The position numbers were made by a program, and so were the translations under genes. 64,000 nt of DNA. Source: Nocardioidaceae bacterium (GTDB lineage: Bacteria; Actinomycetota; Actinomycetes; Propionibacteriales; Nocardioidaceae). Of the stretch, positions 1 to 11,744 are shown in pieces. The DNA is taken from NCBI GenBank assembly GCA_030447865.1, contig JAUJOD010000001.1, forward strand, positions 1 through 64,000, in the 5' to 3' direction. Each line of letters opens with the position of its first letter. The first letter of the stretch is position 1. The notes under the pieces were generated by a model. It did not search any database. It was not told the origin of the DNA and saw only the letters and a program-made list of their open reading frames with translations.

Positions 1-2418
<2,418 letters not shown>

Positions 2419-2494
2419 CACCCCTCCTTCGGTGGGGGCGTGCGGACGGTGGACGCTGAGGGGGTACGCCGCTAGGGCGTCACCGGCCCGCGGT

Positions 2495-3595
2495 CTAGTG
2501 GCCGTGGCCGTCCGAGGAGTGGCCGCCGTCGGCGGCTCCGGACGGGACGGGCTCGGCCGGGGCAGTGGGGACCGGGACAGTGGGGCTGGTCGTCGCGCCG
2601 TGCCCGGCGTGGCCGCCGCCGGAGGAGGCCGTCTTCCGGTCGCCGGCGGTCGCCGGAGCGGTGAACGAGGCGGTGCGAACGGTGTCCTGGTGCCGGAAGT
2701 CCAGGAACAGCCCGTAGTCACCCTCGGTGGGGGCGCTGACATAGAACGTGATGCCGGGGCCGGCGGGGGTGCGGCCGTCACCGGGTTCGCCGTCGGGGTG
2801 CACGTGCAGGTAGGCGAGGTCCCCGTCGCGCAGCGCGACCAGGTGGCCGTAGGCGGCGAGGTAGGGCTGCAAGTCGGTAACCGGCTGGCCGTCCTTGCTG
2901 ACGGTGAGGGTCAGCTTCGACTCCTGCCCGGCGACGAGCTCGCCGTCCAGGGTGACGGTGTAGCCGCCGTCGACGGTGGCGGTGCGCTGCGCCGCGGGTA
3001 GCGGTCGCGGGGAGTAGTCCCCGGCGACCGACAGGTCCGCGCCCAACGTGATGGCGGTGGTGCTGTCGCCGGGAGCGAAGTCAGCGAACACCCGGTACTC
3101 CCCGGCGGTCGGCAGGGTGACCGGGACGGTCCAGGTGCCGGTGTCGTCACGGCTCGGGTGCAGGTGCTGGAAGCCGGTCAGGTCCCGGCGCACCAAGATC
3201 AGGTGCAGGTCCTTGTCGTGGGTGGGGGTGTAGGCGGTGACCGGCTGGCCGTCCGGACCAGTGATGGTCAGGCTCAGGGTCGCGGGCTGCCCCGCGGACA
3301 GGGCATCCTGGCCGAGTTGCAGGGTGTAGCCGTGCTGGGACATGGCGAGGCCTCCAGGCAGGTCGGCGCTGTCCGCGCCACCGGTGTCGGTGAGGCGGTC
3401 GGTGTCGCCGGGGGTGGCGGCGCCTGAGGTCGTCGGCCCGTGCGCGGCGCCGTGGCCTCCGTTGGCGTGGGCGCTGTCGTGCGGGGCGTCGGTGGCGAAG
3501 CCGATGGGGCCGGCGGAGTTGCCGACCGCGGTGGCGCCGCCGAACACGACGGCCAGGGCGACGGCGAAGGCACCGAGCTTGGCGGGGGCTTTCAT
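2495..3595 (-). CDS. Exported His-rich protein of the copper operon
   Basis: A 366-residue protein with an N-terminal signal sequence or membrane anchor (residues 1-30, [20 protein letters not shown]). A low-complexity His/Asp/Thr segment follows, then two beta-rich repeats of similar pattern (around 95-185 and 200-310). Each contains HLILV...FQHLHP or HLVAL...YLHVHP elements reminiscent of YtkA/FixH-like extracytoplasmic domains. The C-terminus is again His/Gly-rich (GGHAGHG..., SSDGHGH), suiting it to bind metal outside the membrane. It lies between copZ and copA, so a periplasmic or cell-surface copper-binding role is inferred. No enzymatic motif is seen. The family name is not certain. 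Confidence 0.8.
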   Translation of the reverse strand: MKAPAKLGAFAVALAVVFGGATAVGNSAGPIGFATDAPHDSAHANGGHGAAHGPTTSGAATPGDTDRLTDTGGADSADLPGGLAMSQHGYTLQLGQDALSAGQPATLSLTITGPDGQPVTAYTPTHDKDLHLILVRRDLTGFQHLHPSRDDTGTWTVPVTLPTAGEYRVFADFAPGDSTTAITLGADLSVAGDYSPRPLPAAQRTATVDGGYTVTLDGELVAGQESKLTLTVSKDGQPVTDLQPYLAAYGHLVALRDGDLAYLHVHPDGEPGDGRTPAGPGITFYVSAPTEGDYGLFLDFRHQDTVRTASFTAPATAGDRKTASSGGGHAGHGATTSPTVPVPTAPAEPVPSGAADGGHSSDGHGH

Positions 3596-3715
3596 GATGG
3601 GTTCCTCACTGCGCTGGTTGCGCTGGCCGGTTCGGGTGGCCGGGTTGGCCCGGCTGGGATGGGCTGTACCGGGCGCTGAGTCCTTCGTCGGGCGGTAGTG
3701 CCGAGCGGCCTGGGG

Positions 3716-3925
3716 TCAGGAGCCGGCGAGCTCGAAGCCGGCCTCGTTGATAGCCTCGCGGGCCTTGGCCGGCTCGATGGGGCCGTCGCTGGTGATGGTG
3801 ACCGCGCCGGTGGCCAGTTCGACGTCGACGTCGCGGACGCCCTCGACCTTGGTCAGCTCCTCGGTGACGCTGCTGACGCAGTGCTCGCAGGTCATGCCGG
3901 TGACGGTGTATGTGGCAGTGCTCAT
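3716..3925 (-). CDS. copZ: Copper chaperone, heavy-metal-associated domain (CopZ-like)
   Basis: A 69-residue single HMA domain with the ferredoxin-like pattern and the GMTCEHC metal site (Cys13, Cys16). Small stand-alone HMA proteins carry Cu(I) to CopA and to the CsoR repressor. It sits 91 bp downstream of csoR and about 120 bp upstream of the His-rich exported protein in the same orientation. The length is full for the family. Copper rather than another soft metal is inferred from the CPC-type ATPase and CsoR in the same operon. Confidence 0.93.
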   Translation of the reverse strand: MSTATYTVTGMTCEHCVSSVTEELTKVEGVRDVDVELATGAVTITSDGPIEPAKAREAINEAGFELAGS

Positions 3926-4016
3926 GGCGAATGTCTCCTCGTCGTGGTCTGTCGGGCGGTGGGTCGGTAAGGCAGCGGGGATCGGGAGTGCGGTGGTCAG
4001 AGAGCGTCGCGTGGCG

Positions 4017-4319
4017 TCAGGAGCGGACCAGGCGGGCGATCGCCTCGGACGCCTCGCGTACCTTGGCGTCGGCCTCCGGGCCGCCAGCGGCGGCGGCCTG
4101 CACGACGCAGTGGCTCAGGTGGTCCTCGAGCAGGCCGAGCGCGACGGCCTGCAGCGCCTTGGTCGTCGCCGAGACCTGGGTGAGGACGTCGATGCAGTAC
4201 TGCTCGGTCTCGACCATCCGCTGCAGGCCGCGAACCTGCCCCTCGATGCGCCGCAGCCGCTTGAGGTAGTCGTCGTTGCGGGAGATGTAGCCGTGCGGGC
4301 CGTTAGCCGGGCTGTTCAT
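4017..4319 (-). CDS. csoR: Copper-sensing repressor CsoR
   Basis: A 100-residue all-helical repressor of the CsoR/RcnR family (DUF156). The Cu(I)-binding triad is present: Cys42 (EQYCIDV), His67 and Cys71 (EDHLSHC). The basic N-terminal helix (YLKRLRRIEGQVRGLQRM) is the conserved DNA-contact region. Cu(I) binding releases CsoR from its operator and induces the operon. A palindrome with a C-run core lies 40 bp upstream of the start, as expected for autoregulation and control of copZ and copA downstream. Confidence 0.95.
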   Translation of the reverse strand: MNSPANGPHGYISRNDDYLKRLRRIEGQVRGLQRMVETEQYCIDVLTQVSATTKALQAVALGLLEDHLSHCVVQAAAAGGPEADAKVREASEAIARLVRS

Positions 4320-4358
4320 CGCGCTGCTCCTGTGTCGTCGCCGTCACCTGGTTCCAAC

Positions 4359-4378
4359 ACCATACCCCCCTATGGTAT
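4359..4378. promoter_or_regulatory. Putative CsoR operator
   Basis: ACCATA (4359-4364), six C, TATGGT (4371-4376): a perfect 6-bp inverted repeat around a C6 core, embedded in ATACC...GGTAT. CsoR boxes typically are A/T-flanked palindromes with a central C-rich and G-rich tract. It lies upstream of csoR. The function is inferred from position and pattern. Confidence 0.8.
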
Positions 4379-4519
4379 TTCATGCAAACTTCTGCCGCCG
4401 ACTGAGGGGGCGCGGCCGGGACGGTGAGCAGCGCCAGTGGGGGCCAGCGCCGGGAGCGCGTTGCCGACCGGCACGAGCGCGAGCGAGCGGGCCGCTGAGG
4501 CCGTGGGTCGTCACCTCGC

Positions 4520-5083
4520 CTAGGACGTTTCCTCGAGGTAGCGGTGGACGAACTGCACGGCCATCGCCCCCTCGCCCACTCCGGAGGCGATCCGCTTGAC
4601 CGAGCCGTGCCGGACGTCGCCGGCGGCGAAGGAGCCGGGGAAGCTGGTCTCCAGGTAGTACGGCTGTCGGTCCAACGGCCAGCAGGCCGGAGGGTTGCCG
4701 CCTTCGAGAAGGTCCGGCCCGGTGACCAGGTAGCCGGCGGGGTCGCGGATGATGCTGGTGTCCTTTGCCCACTCGGTGTGCGGACGGCCGCCGATGAGGA
4801 CGAACAGCCGGCTCACGGCCACCTCTGTTTCCCGGCCGCCGCGATCCAGCGTGACCGCTTCCAGGTGGTCGGTGCCGGTCAGGGCGGTGATCCTGGTGCG
4901 GGTGCGGATCTCCACGTTCGGGGTCTCGCGGAGCCGGTTGAGCAGGTAGGCGGACATCGAGGCGGCGGGCTTGTCGTCGCGGATGACCAGGATGACCTTG
5001 CGGGCGTAGCCGGCCATGTGCATCACTGCTTGCCCAGCGGAGTTGCCGCCGCCGACGACGTACACGACCTGGCCGGAGCACAT
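4520..5083 (-). pseudogene. Thioredoxin-reductase-like FAD/NAD(P) oxidoreductase, C-terminal fragment
   Basis: A 187-residue fragment of the thioredoxin-reductase-like pyridine-nucleotide disulfide oxidoreductase family. It starts inside the NAD(P)-binding domain: VVYVVGGGNSAGQAV is the GxGxxA/G dinucleotide fold, and ETSFPGSFAAGDVRHGSVKR is the C-terminal FAD-binding ATG/GD motif. The N-terminal FAD domain, and the redox-active CxxC region if the parent had one, are absent. Family-like sequence continues upstream of the ATG for about eight codons (ATEAP) before an in-frame TGA at 5111-5113. The gene therefore appears cut at about 5100, probably by recombination with the DNA that precedes the DUF222/HNH gene. 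It is unlikely to be functional as an oxidoreductase. Confidence 0.8.
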
Positions 5084-5369
5084 CGGCGCTTCGGTGGCGC
5101 CCGCCTTCCCTCAGCAACCGCCAGGGATCCAGATGGTGCCAGCGCATGCCCATCTGAAACCTCCAGCCGCGACGCGGCAATTGTCACCCGCCTGACCTCC
5201 CGAAGCAGATCCGGTACATATCGCTGGTCCACCACCCCCCGCGCACGCACGTCGCATGGCCGTCCGCAGCCGATCCGCTAATGGCACCTACCCGAGGTGG
5301 CGGCGGCGAAGCAGGAGTCAAGCAGAGGTGGAGTCAAGAACTGTCGGTGGTCGAAGATACATTCGAGTT

Positions 5370-6848
5370 ATGGAAAGCGAAGAGCGAACTGACGCTGATG
5401 GGCACGAGCGCGAGCCACTCGCTGGTGGTCAGCCGGCTAGCCGGTGGGCTGTCCGCGAGGACGCTGTGTCGGCCACCCTGGACAGCATCGGCGATCTGCA
5501 GCGGCAGATCTGTGCGCTGCAGGCCGAGCAGGTCCGGCAGGTAGCTGCCTTTGTTGACCAGCGCAACTCCCTCGACGCTGACCTTGGGGTGCCGGATTCG
5601 CCGGGGCGGTACCGATCCCTGATCGCTGAGATCTCGATCGCCTGCAACGTCTCGACCTTGACCGCGCAGTCGTACGTGGCTGACTGCTACAACCTGGCCA
5701 CCAAGCACCCGCACACCCTGGCGGCGTTGCGGCACGGCAAGCTGAACGTCACGACCGCCCGCGCGGTAGCCCGCGAGACCCAACTGCTGAACGACCCGGC
5801 CCAGCAGGCGTTGGCTGACCAGGTCATCGCCGAAGAAGCCGCCGATGTGCCGGCGGGCAAGATCCGTGCCCTGGTGGAGCGGCGGGTGATCGAGATCGAC
5901 CCCGACGCAGCCGCCCGCAAAGCCACCCGAGAACGCGCCGACAGACACGTCACGGTCAACCCCGCCACCCCTGGTACGGCGTATCTGGCGGCCTACCTGC
6001 CCGCCGAGCAAGCCGCCGCGTGCTGGCACGCCCTCGACGACCACGCCCGTAGCCTGCGCGCCGCCGGCGATGACAGGTCGATCAGCCACCTGATGTGCGA
6101 CACCCTGGTCGAACGGGTCACCGGCGCCACCAAGCCCGACGACGTCAAGGTGCACCTCAACCTGGTCATGACCGACACCACCCTGTTCGGCGCCGATGAC
6201 AACCCCGCCGACCTGACCGGCTGCGGACCCATCCCCGCCCCGGTCGCCCGGCTAATCGCGACCACCGGCAACACCTGGGTCAAACGGCTCTACACCGACC
6301 CCCTCGACGGCACCCTCACCGCCGCCGACACCTGCCGGCGCCGCTTCGACGGCGCCCTGCGCGACTTCATCACCATCCGCGACCAACACTGCCGCGGCAT
6401 CAACTGCGCCTCCCCCATCCGCGACATCGACCACATCATCGAATACGCCAACGGCGGGGCCACCACCGCCAACAACGGCCACGGAACCTCCACCAACTGC
6501 CACACCACCCGAGAACACCCCCTCATGCGCCTCTACCACGATCAGTTGACTGATGTCGTCACCTGGCGCACTCCATCCGGGCTCACCTACCACTCCCTGC
6601 CGCCGGTCGCGCTTGGGGCCGGCGGCGCCACCGGCCGTCAACGCCGACACCGATCGCGGTTGTTGCATCCGCCGCCTTCAACGATGGAACAACGGCTGAT
6701 TAGGTTCTACTCGGCACGGCAGCGCAGCCAGCCGGTGAGGCGGCAGCAAGCCAACTACCAGCGGACGGGACGGCACGAAGGGAAGCGCCGGCGGAAGGGC
6801 AGAACCGCTCGGCAGAACCGCCGGAAGGCTGAATCGCCTTGGCAATGA
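5370..6848 (+). CDS. DUF222 / HNH endonuclease domain protein (13E12 repeat family)
   Basis: A 492-residue protein with an N-terminal DUF222 helical region and a C-terminal HNH nuclease domain around residues 335-390. That domain shows C-x4-C (HCRGINC), the core DIDHIIEYANGG, and a later Cys-His pair (NCHTTREHP). The family is multicopy in many actinobacteria and is related to the mycobacterial 13E12 repeats, often behaving like a mobile or rearrangement-associated gene. The ATG at 5370 is preferred because the 38 upstream in-frame codons are Arg/Ser-rich and unlike the family. The C-terminal ~70 residues are basic (RHEGKRRRKGRTARQNRRK). It is divergent from the truncated reductase next to it. 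Confidence 0.88.
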   Translation: MESEERTDADGHEREPLAGGQPASRWAVREDAVSATLDSIGDLQRQICALQAEQVRQVAAFVDQRNSLDADLGVPDSPGRYRSLIAEISIACNVSTLTAQSYVADCYNLATKHPHTLAALRHGKLNVTTARAVARETQLLNDPAQQALADQVIAEEAADVPAGKIRALVERRVIEIDPDAAARKATRERADRHVTVNPATPGTAYLAAYLPAEQAAACWHALDDHARSLRAAGDDRSISHLMCDTLVERVTGATKPDDVKVHLNLVMTDTTLFGADDNPADLTGCGPIPAPVARLIATTGNTWVKRLYTDPLDGTLTAADTCRRRFDGALRDFITIRDQHCRGINCASPIRDIDHIIEYANGGATTANNGHGTSTNCHTTREHPLMRLYHDQLTDVVTWRTPSGLTYHSLPPVALGAGGATGRQRRHRSRLLHPPPSTMEQRLIRFYSARQRSQPVRRQQANYQRTGRHEGKRRRKGRTARQNRRKAESPWQ

Positions 6849-7003
6849 CCACAGTGTGCCGGCGCTCGAGGCGGGCTGTCGATACTCAGGTTGGGCGGCC
6901 GATCACTTCATGCCCGGTGACGTTCCTGTGTCAGGGGGTCGACGGCACTGCGTGGTCGATGCCCAAACATGCACCGACGTCGCGACGCCGCAGCTAGGTT
7001 GGC

Positions 7004-8452
7004 TCAGCCGCCCAGCTGGCCGAACAGCTTGATGTATTGAGACAGGTGCCGGTCCCCCAAGAACTGGCTGCGGACCCGGTCGCGGGCAGCGTCCCCAAGG
7101 CTCCGTGCGCGGTCGGGGTCTGCGAGCAGACCGCAGACGGCTTCGCCGCACGCCTGCAGGTCGCGCGGGTCGACGAGGATACCGTGGACACCGGAGTCAA
7201 TCTGGTCGGGGATGCCGCCCACAGCCCCGGCGACCACCGCACGGCCCTTCCACATCGCCTCGGTGACGGTGAGGCCGAAACCTTCGGCGAAGCTCTTCTG
7301 CACGACCACGGCAGCCCGGCGCTGGATCGCGTTGACGATGATCGCGTTCTCGTCGAGGTCGTCCATGGGCACTCGGACCAGGTGCACCCGACGGCGTACG
7401 TCGTCAGGTAGCTGCGCCCACTGCGCAACGCACTCCGCGAGCACCTCCGCGCCCTCGGGGTCATCGGCGACGCCGGAAACATCCGGACCGACCAAGAGCA
7501 GATGAGCTTGGGCGTGTGTCTCGGCCACATGGTCGGTGAACGCCGTCATCACCCCTGCCATGTCCTTGAGCCGGTCCCACCGGCTCACCTGAACCACGAG
7601 GGGAGCGTCGGCCGGTGGAGGCTCGGACGCCCCGTCGGTGAGACCGGAGTGCCGACGAACAGTGCGTGACGAGCCGTCGCGGCCCGGAAAGGTCACCGGC
7701 TCCTCCTCGCGACCGTTCGGGGCAAGGCCAACCGTTCGCAAGATGCGATCGACCTCCACCGGGTCGAGTTCACAGTTCTTCAGGGAGAAGGGGTCGATGG
7801 AAGGCGCGATCACCTGCAAGCGCTCTGGCGCTACCCAGTCGGGGGCGTACTGCGCCCGCGTGAACACCAGCGCGTCGGCGTTCTCGACGTAGCGCCGAAG
7901 GAAGTCCCAGGCCTGCTCGGTGTGCTCGGTGGACTGGTCGGCTCCGATGTGGCAGCGCCAGATGACCACAGCCCCGGCTTCGCGCAGTACGTCGACCAAC
8001 CCCGCTGTCTGCGGGTCGTGGAGCAGGACGACGTCCCCGGGACGTACCCGCTGCTGGACGTCGGAGTGGTGGTCTTCGAGCACCGCGGAGTACAGCGAGT
8101 GCTCTTCGGGGCCGAGTGGGCCGCCGTCACCTGGCGAGCCGTGCAGGAAGTTGTGCAGCCGCTTTGTCAGCGCGAAGAAGGGTGGGTCGCCGTGGATGAC
8201 CAGCCAGCGGGTGTCGACCTCGGCTCCGAGAGCGTAGGCGATCAAGGCTTGCAGCATCTCCGCGACTCCGCCGCCTGATGCGGTGGAGTTGACGTTCCAC
8301 ACAACACGGTCGTCGAGAAGCTCCTGGGCCTTCCCGATGATCGCACGGAACCGCTGCGACTGCTCTGCTGGCAGCAGCTCAACGAGCCGCTCAAGGGGAG
8401 CGGGGGCGAGTGGCACCTCGTGCAGGCGACGTGCCATTTGCTCTGTTGTCAT
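7004..8452 (-). CDS. Glycosyltransferase family 4, trehalose synthase (TreT)-like
   Basis: A 482-residue retaining GT-B glycosyltransferase. The N-terminal half has VVWNVNSTASGGGVAEML, a hallmark of TreT-type trehalose glycosyltransferring synthases, which make trehalose from NDP-glucose and glucose. The C-terminal half has the GT4 nucleotide-sugar motif (KSFAEGFGLTVTEAMWKGRAVV, the EX7E-type segment) and VVQVSRWDRLKD. The length is somewhat longer than archaeal TreT (about 410). The gene is monocistronic as far as can be seen, with about 140 bp on each side. Related GT4 enzymes with other substrates cannot be excluded. Confidence 0.75.
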   Translation of the reverse strand: MTTEQMARRLHEVPLAPAPLERLVELLPAEQSQRFRAIIGKAQELLDDRVVWNVNSTASGGGVAEMLQALIAYALGAEVDTRWLVIHGDPPFFALTKRLHNFLHGSPGDGGPLGPEEHSLYSAVLEDHHSDVQQRVRPGDVVLLHDPQTAGLVDVLREAGAVVIWRCHIGADQSTEHTEQAWDFLRRYVENADALVFTRAQYAPDWVAPERLQVIAPSIDPFSLKNCELDPVEVDRILRTVGLAPNGREEEPVTFPGRDGSSRTVRRHSGLTDGASEPPPADAPLVVQVSRWDRLKDMAGVMTAFTDHVAETHAQAHLLLVGPDVSGVADDPEGAEVLAECVAQWAQLPDDVRRRVHLVRVPMDDLDENAIIVNAIQRRAAVVVQKSFAEGFGLTVTEAMWKGRAVVAGAVGGIPDQIDSGVHGILVDPRDLQACGEAVCGLLADPDRARSLGDAARDRVRSQFLGDRHLSQYIKLFGQLGG

Positions 8453-8592
8453 GTCATCCTCTTAGCCGCAGTCGTTAGGCGGTGGACCAGAAGGTATGCG
8501 CACTTCTGTGCCGAGTGTGACATGAACGAACCAGCCACCCGCCGCTCCCGGCCCAGTGTCGTTCTTGCTCTTCGGGGGTCACAGCAGATGCA

Positions 8593-11500
8593 TCAGGCAG
8601 CCGCCGGCACGGTCAGTCGAACGAGCGAGTGCTGCGGCCCGTCGAGGTTGCGCTCCGCCCATGCCGCCACCGACTCCTCCTGAGCGAACAGCACCACCTG
8701 ACGGCCCTCGTCAGCGAGCGCCTTGCACATGCGCAGTATCGCCACTGTGCGGGTAGGGTCGGCCTGGACCGTGACGTCGTCGAGCAGCAGCGGGCTCACC
8801 GTCGACGCGTTGGCCAGGTGCTCGGCCAGCGCAACCCGCAGCAGCAGGTAGACCTGCTCGGCCGTGCCGACACTGAGCAGCTCCGCCCGGCGTAGCGCCC
8901 CGGTCTCAGACTCCACCCGAACCGCCAACGTCTCGGGGTCGACTCGCGCGCGGCGGTACCGACCGCCGGTGACCTGTGGGAGCCACTTCTCCAGAGCCGC
9001 GCTGAGCACTGGTGCGAGATTGTTGTACGTCGTCTCCTGCGCTCTCGCCAGGAACGACTCCGTCAGATCGAGCACCTGACCGAGTGACCTCACCCGGTCG
9101 AGCTCGCATTGCGCCCGGTCGAGGGCCTCCTCAGCCTCTGCCACACTCGGGATGGACCGCTCGCGCTCGGCGACCTTGCCGTGCTGCCTCGAAGCCTCCT
9201 GGGACAGCTCCGCTTCACAATCACGAGCACGCTCGAGCCGTTCTCGGCGCGCCACGAACAATGCCTGCGCAGTCTCCCGGTGAAGGGGATAGTCCGCGCC
9301 GGCCTCCGCTGCGGCGACCTTGAGCGCTTCGGTCTTACTCTGGAGATGCTCGAGTGCCGCGTGCGCCTGCTGCGCTGCCGCTTCGGCCGCCTCGGCATCG
9401 GCTGCGGCTGCCGCCTGCAGCTCCTCAAGGCTGCGCCCGTCGAGCAGCGCCTGCAGCTCCTGCCACCGGCCGCGCTGCTGGTCGGCCTCTTCTAGCGCCG
9501 CGCCGCGGTCGTGCAGCCATCGCCGCAACCGCCCGACGAGCGCCTCGGCGTCCGCCGCGGTCGGCCCGAGCGGGTCATCGGACCCGATGAGGTCGAAGCG
9601 GCGGGCGACTCGAAGCAGCTCCTCGAGAGCTTCGCTTGTCGCCTGCTCTGCGCGCTCGGCCGCACGTTCGGACGCCAGCCGGTCGCGCAGCCGCGCCTCG
9701 AGCTCGTCGCGCCGTTGCGCGTGACGAGCCTGTTCGGCGCGGGACGCACAGCCGCGCTCGTACGCCGCATAGCCCTGCATCGCGTCAACGTGACCGTCGC
9801 ACCCCCGGTCGCGGAGCGCCTGCGCCAGTCGCTGCTCGCTGGACTGCCGGGCGCGCTGGTCGGCGTCGTACTCACGGAGCCAGCGATCGAACGCTTCGCG
9901 TTGAGAGCGCACTCGCTGAGCAAGGTCGGCAAGAGTGCGCAGCTGCGCGGCGTCCGCCGGTAGTCCCAGCCTGGCCGCCTCGTCGGCCGCCGCCTGCCGA
10001 CGGGCTGCGCTCGACGACGCCGCGGTGCGGGCTGCGTCGAGTCGGGCTTGAGCGCCAAGGTAGGTGTACTCGTCGCGGGCGTTCGTCTCGCGGCACTGTC
10101 GCAGGTCTTCCCGCGCCGCTTCGAGTTGCTCCTGGAGCGTGTCCGCCGAGCGCGTCACTGTGCTGGTGCCACGGCGGGCAGTGCGTCGTACGACCGCGCC
10201 GGTCACCACAGCACCGGCACCGATCGCAGCAGAGGCCACTCCTGCCACGGGTCGGCCGGACACAACGAGGAGGAACGCGACGGCGAAGAGCAACGCCCCA
10301 CCAACCCATGCGACCGCGGTGAGACGCGACGGACCCGAAGCCGCGTGAGCAGGGGTTCCGCTCTGGCGGGCGGCTGCGAGAGCAGCGGACTCCTGCTGTT
10401 CGGCGCGCTGGACCGCTGCGGCAGCCTGATCACGCTGCCGCACCGCAGCTTCCACGTCAGCGAGCAGCCGCGGGTCTACCGCTGCGACGGGCGCTGCCAA
10501 CCTCTCGATCAGCGACCGCAGCGCAGCCGGGTCGGCTTCGACGGCCGCTGCGACGGCCAGATCGGCGATATCGGGAGGGTGCACCCGGTTGCGCTCGTCC
10601 CGCTCGACGACGGCGGCGGCTTGCAGATAGTCGTCACGAAGACGTTCGACGGTCGGGTCGACGGCGACGTCGCCGTCGGGGGGCGCAGGCAAGCCGTCGA
10701 TCTCGGCCTGCAGATCTTGCGACGACGGGCCCGGCAACGATGGAACGTCCGGCGTCGACTCCCAGCCGCCCAGCGCTCGGGCGACCTGCTGGGCGAGCGC
10801 ATCGTCGTCGCTGGTGCTGCCTGGTGCAGCGTCTGGCACAGTCATCGCCAGCGCACCAGCTCTGGCGATCCGGGACTGGCTGGCGCTGGCCTTGGCTCGC
10901 TTCTCGTCGGCAAGTGCCTGCGCCTGAGCGACCGCTGCCTGCGCTGAAGAGAGCCCCTCAGCGACCTGCATAAGTCGTTCGGCGGCGTCATTGGCCACCT
11001 CGGCCGCCGCACGTTCGACCGCCGCCGCTGCGGCAGCTTCCTGCGCAGCATCCGACTCGACGACGAGGCGCAGGTAGTCCTGGTGAGCGCGCTGGGCTTG
11101 GTCGTACGCCGCGCGGGCGCGCTCGTGGTCATCAAGCGCCCGCCGCAACGGCCTTCTGGAGTTCACCCGGTCGAGTCCGACGTGGTCGCTGGAGTACTTC
11201 TTCAGCGCGGCGAGCGCAGCAGCTGCCGTTTCGTCCCTGCCGGCGGTGGCCGCGGCGCGTTGGATGTCCGTTTGCAGCTCGTCAGCGGCGTCGAGCACAC
11301 GCAGCAGCTCGGCCTGGTTGACGCATGCGGTCGCCGCGAACGTACGCCGGTTGAGCCCGAGCCATCGCGAACCGTCAGGTGCCCCGTCGTACATGATCTC
11401 GCTGGAGAGGTCGCGACCCCGCTCGTCGACGGCACAGCAGTCGACCTTGCCGTCGAGGTCATGCCGCAGCGTCACCGTGCGGCCGTCGTCGAGCCGGACC

Positions 11501-11742
11501 TCGCACCTGACCTTCCAGGAGTTGCGGTCCCACGGGCGACGCCGATCGGCGAAGTCACGATCTTCGAGCTTGTTGGCCCCTTTGCCCCGACGGCGGCCGC
11601 ACAGCGCAGCGTAGATCGCGGCGTGCCAGCTCGACTTCGCCGACTCGTTGTCGCCGTGCACGACGGTGAGACCGGGGCTGAGCGTCAGGGTCTCGTTGAC
11701 CAGGGGACCGAACGCCTCGGCGGTAACGGACTTGATGTGCAC
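8593..11742 (-). CDS. Membrane-anchored Rad50/SbcC-like ATPase (YhaN type)
   Basis: A 1049-residue SMC-like ATPase. The N-terminal Walker A is HGDNESAKSSW (residues 29-39), with Ala in place of the usual Gly before Lys. Long Ala/Arg/Glu-rich coiled coils follow. The C-terminal lobe has a signature-like LLSVGTAEQVYLLLRVAL at about 955-973 and Walker B PLLLDD at about 985-990. The middle, about residues 465-515, contains two hydrophobic helices (VAWVGGALLFAVAFLLVVS and VASAAIGAGAVVTGAVV). This arrangement is seen in Bacillus YhaN but not in canonical SbcC, and no CxxC zinc hook is present. It starts 2 bp after the stop of the metallophosphoesterase gene, so the two are translationally linked. 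A membrane-associated DNA-end-processing complex is inferred. Confidence 0.85.
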   Translation of the reverse strand: MHIKSVTAEAFGPLVNETLTLSPGLTVVHGDNESAKSSWHAAIYAALCGRRRGKGANKLEDRDFADRRRPWDRNSWKVRCEVRLDDGRTVTLRHDLDGKVDCCAVDERGRDLSSEIMYDGAPDGSRWLGLNRRTFAATACVNQAELLRVLDAADELQTDIQRAAATAGRDETAAAALAALKKYSSDHVGLDRVNSRRPLRRALDDHERARAAYDQAQRAHQDYLRLVVESDAAQEAAAAAAVERAAAEVANDAAERLMQVAEGLSSAQAAVAQAQALADEKRAKASASQSRIARAGALAMTVPDAAPGSTSDDDALAQQVARALGGWESTPDVPSLPGPSSQDLQAEIDGLPAPPDGDVAVDPTVERLRDDYLQAAAVVERDERNRVHPPDIADLAVAAAVEADPAALRSLIERLAAPVAAVDPRLLADVEAAVRQRDQAAAAVQRAEQQESAALAAARQSGTPAHAASGPSRLTAVAWVGGALLFAVAFLLVVSGRPVAGVASAAIGAGAVVTGAVVRRTARRGTSTVTRSADTLQEQLEAAREDLRQCRETNARDEYTYLGAQARLDAARTAASSSAARRQAAADEAARLGLPADAAQLRTLADLAQRVRSQREAFDRWLREYDADQRARQSSEQRLAQALRDRGCDGHVDAMQGYAAYERGCASRAEQARHAQRRDELEARLRDRLASERAAERAEQATSEALEELLRVARRFDLIGSDDPLGPTAADAEALVGRLRRWLHDRGAALEEADQQRGRWQELQALLDGRSLEELQAAAAADAEAAEAAAQQAHAALEHLQSKTEALKVAAAEAGADYPLHRETAQALFVARRERLERARDCEAELSQEASRQHGKVAERERSIPSVAEAEEALDRAQCELDRVRSLGQVLDLTESFLARAQETTYNNLAPVLSAALEKWLPQVTGGRYRRARVDPETLAVRVESETGALRRAELLSVGTAEQVYLLLRVALAEHLANASTVSPLLLDDVTVQADPTRTVAILRMCKALADEGRQVVLFAQEESVAAWAERNLDGPQHSLVRLTVPAAA

Positions 11743-11744
11743 CG

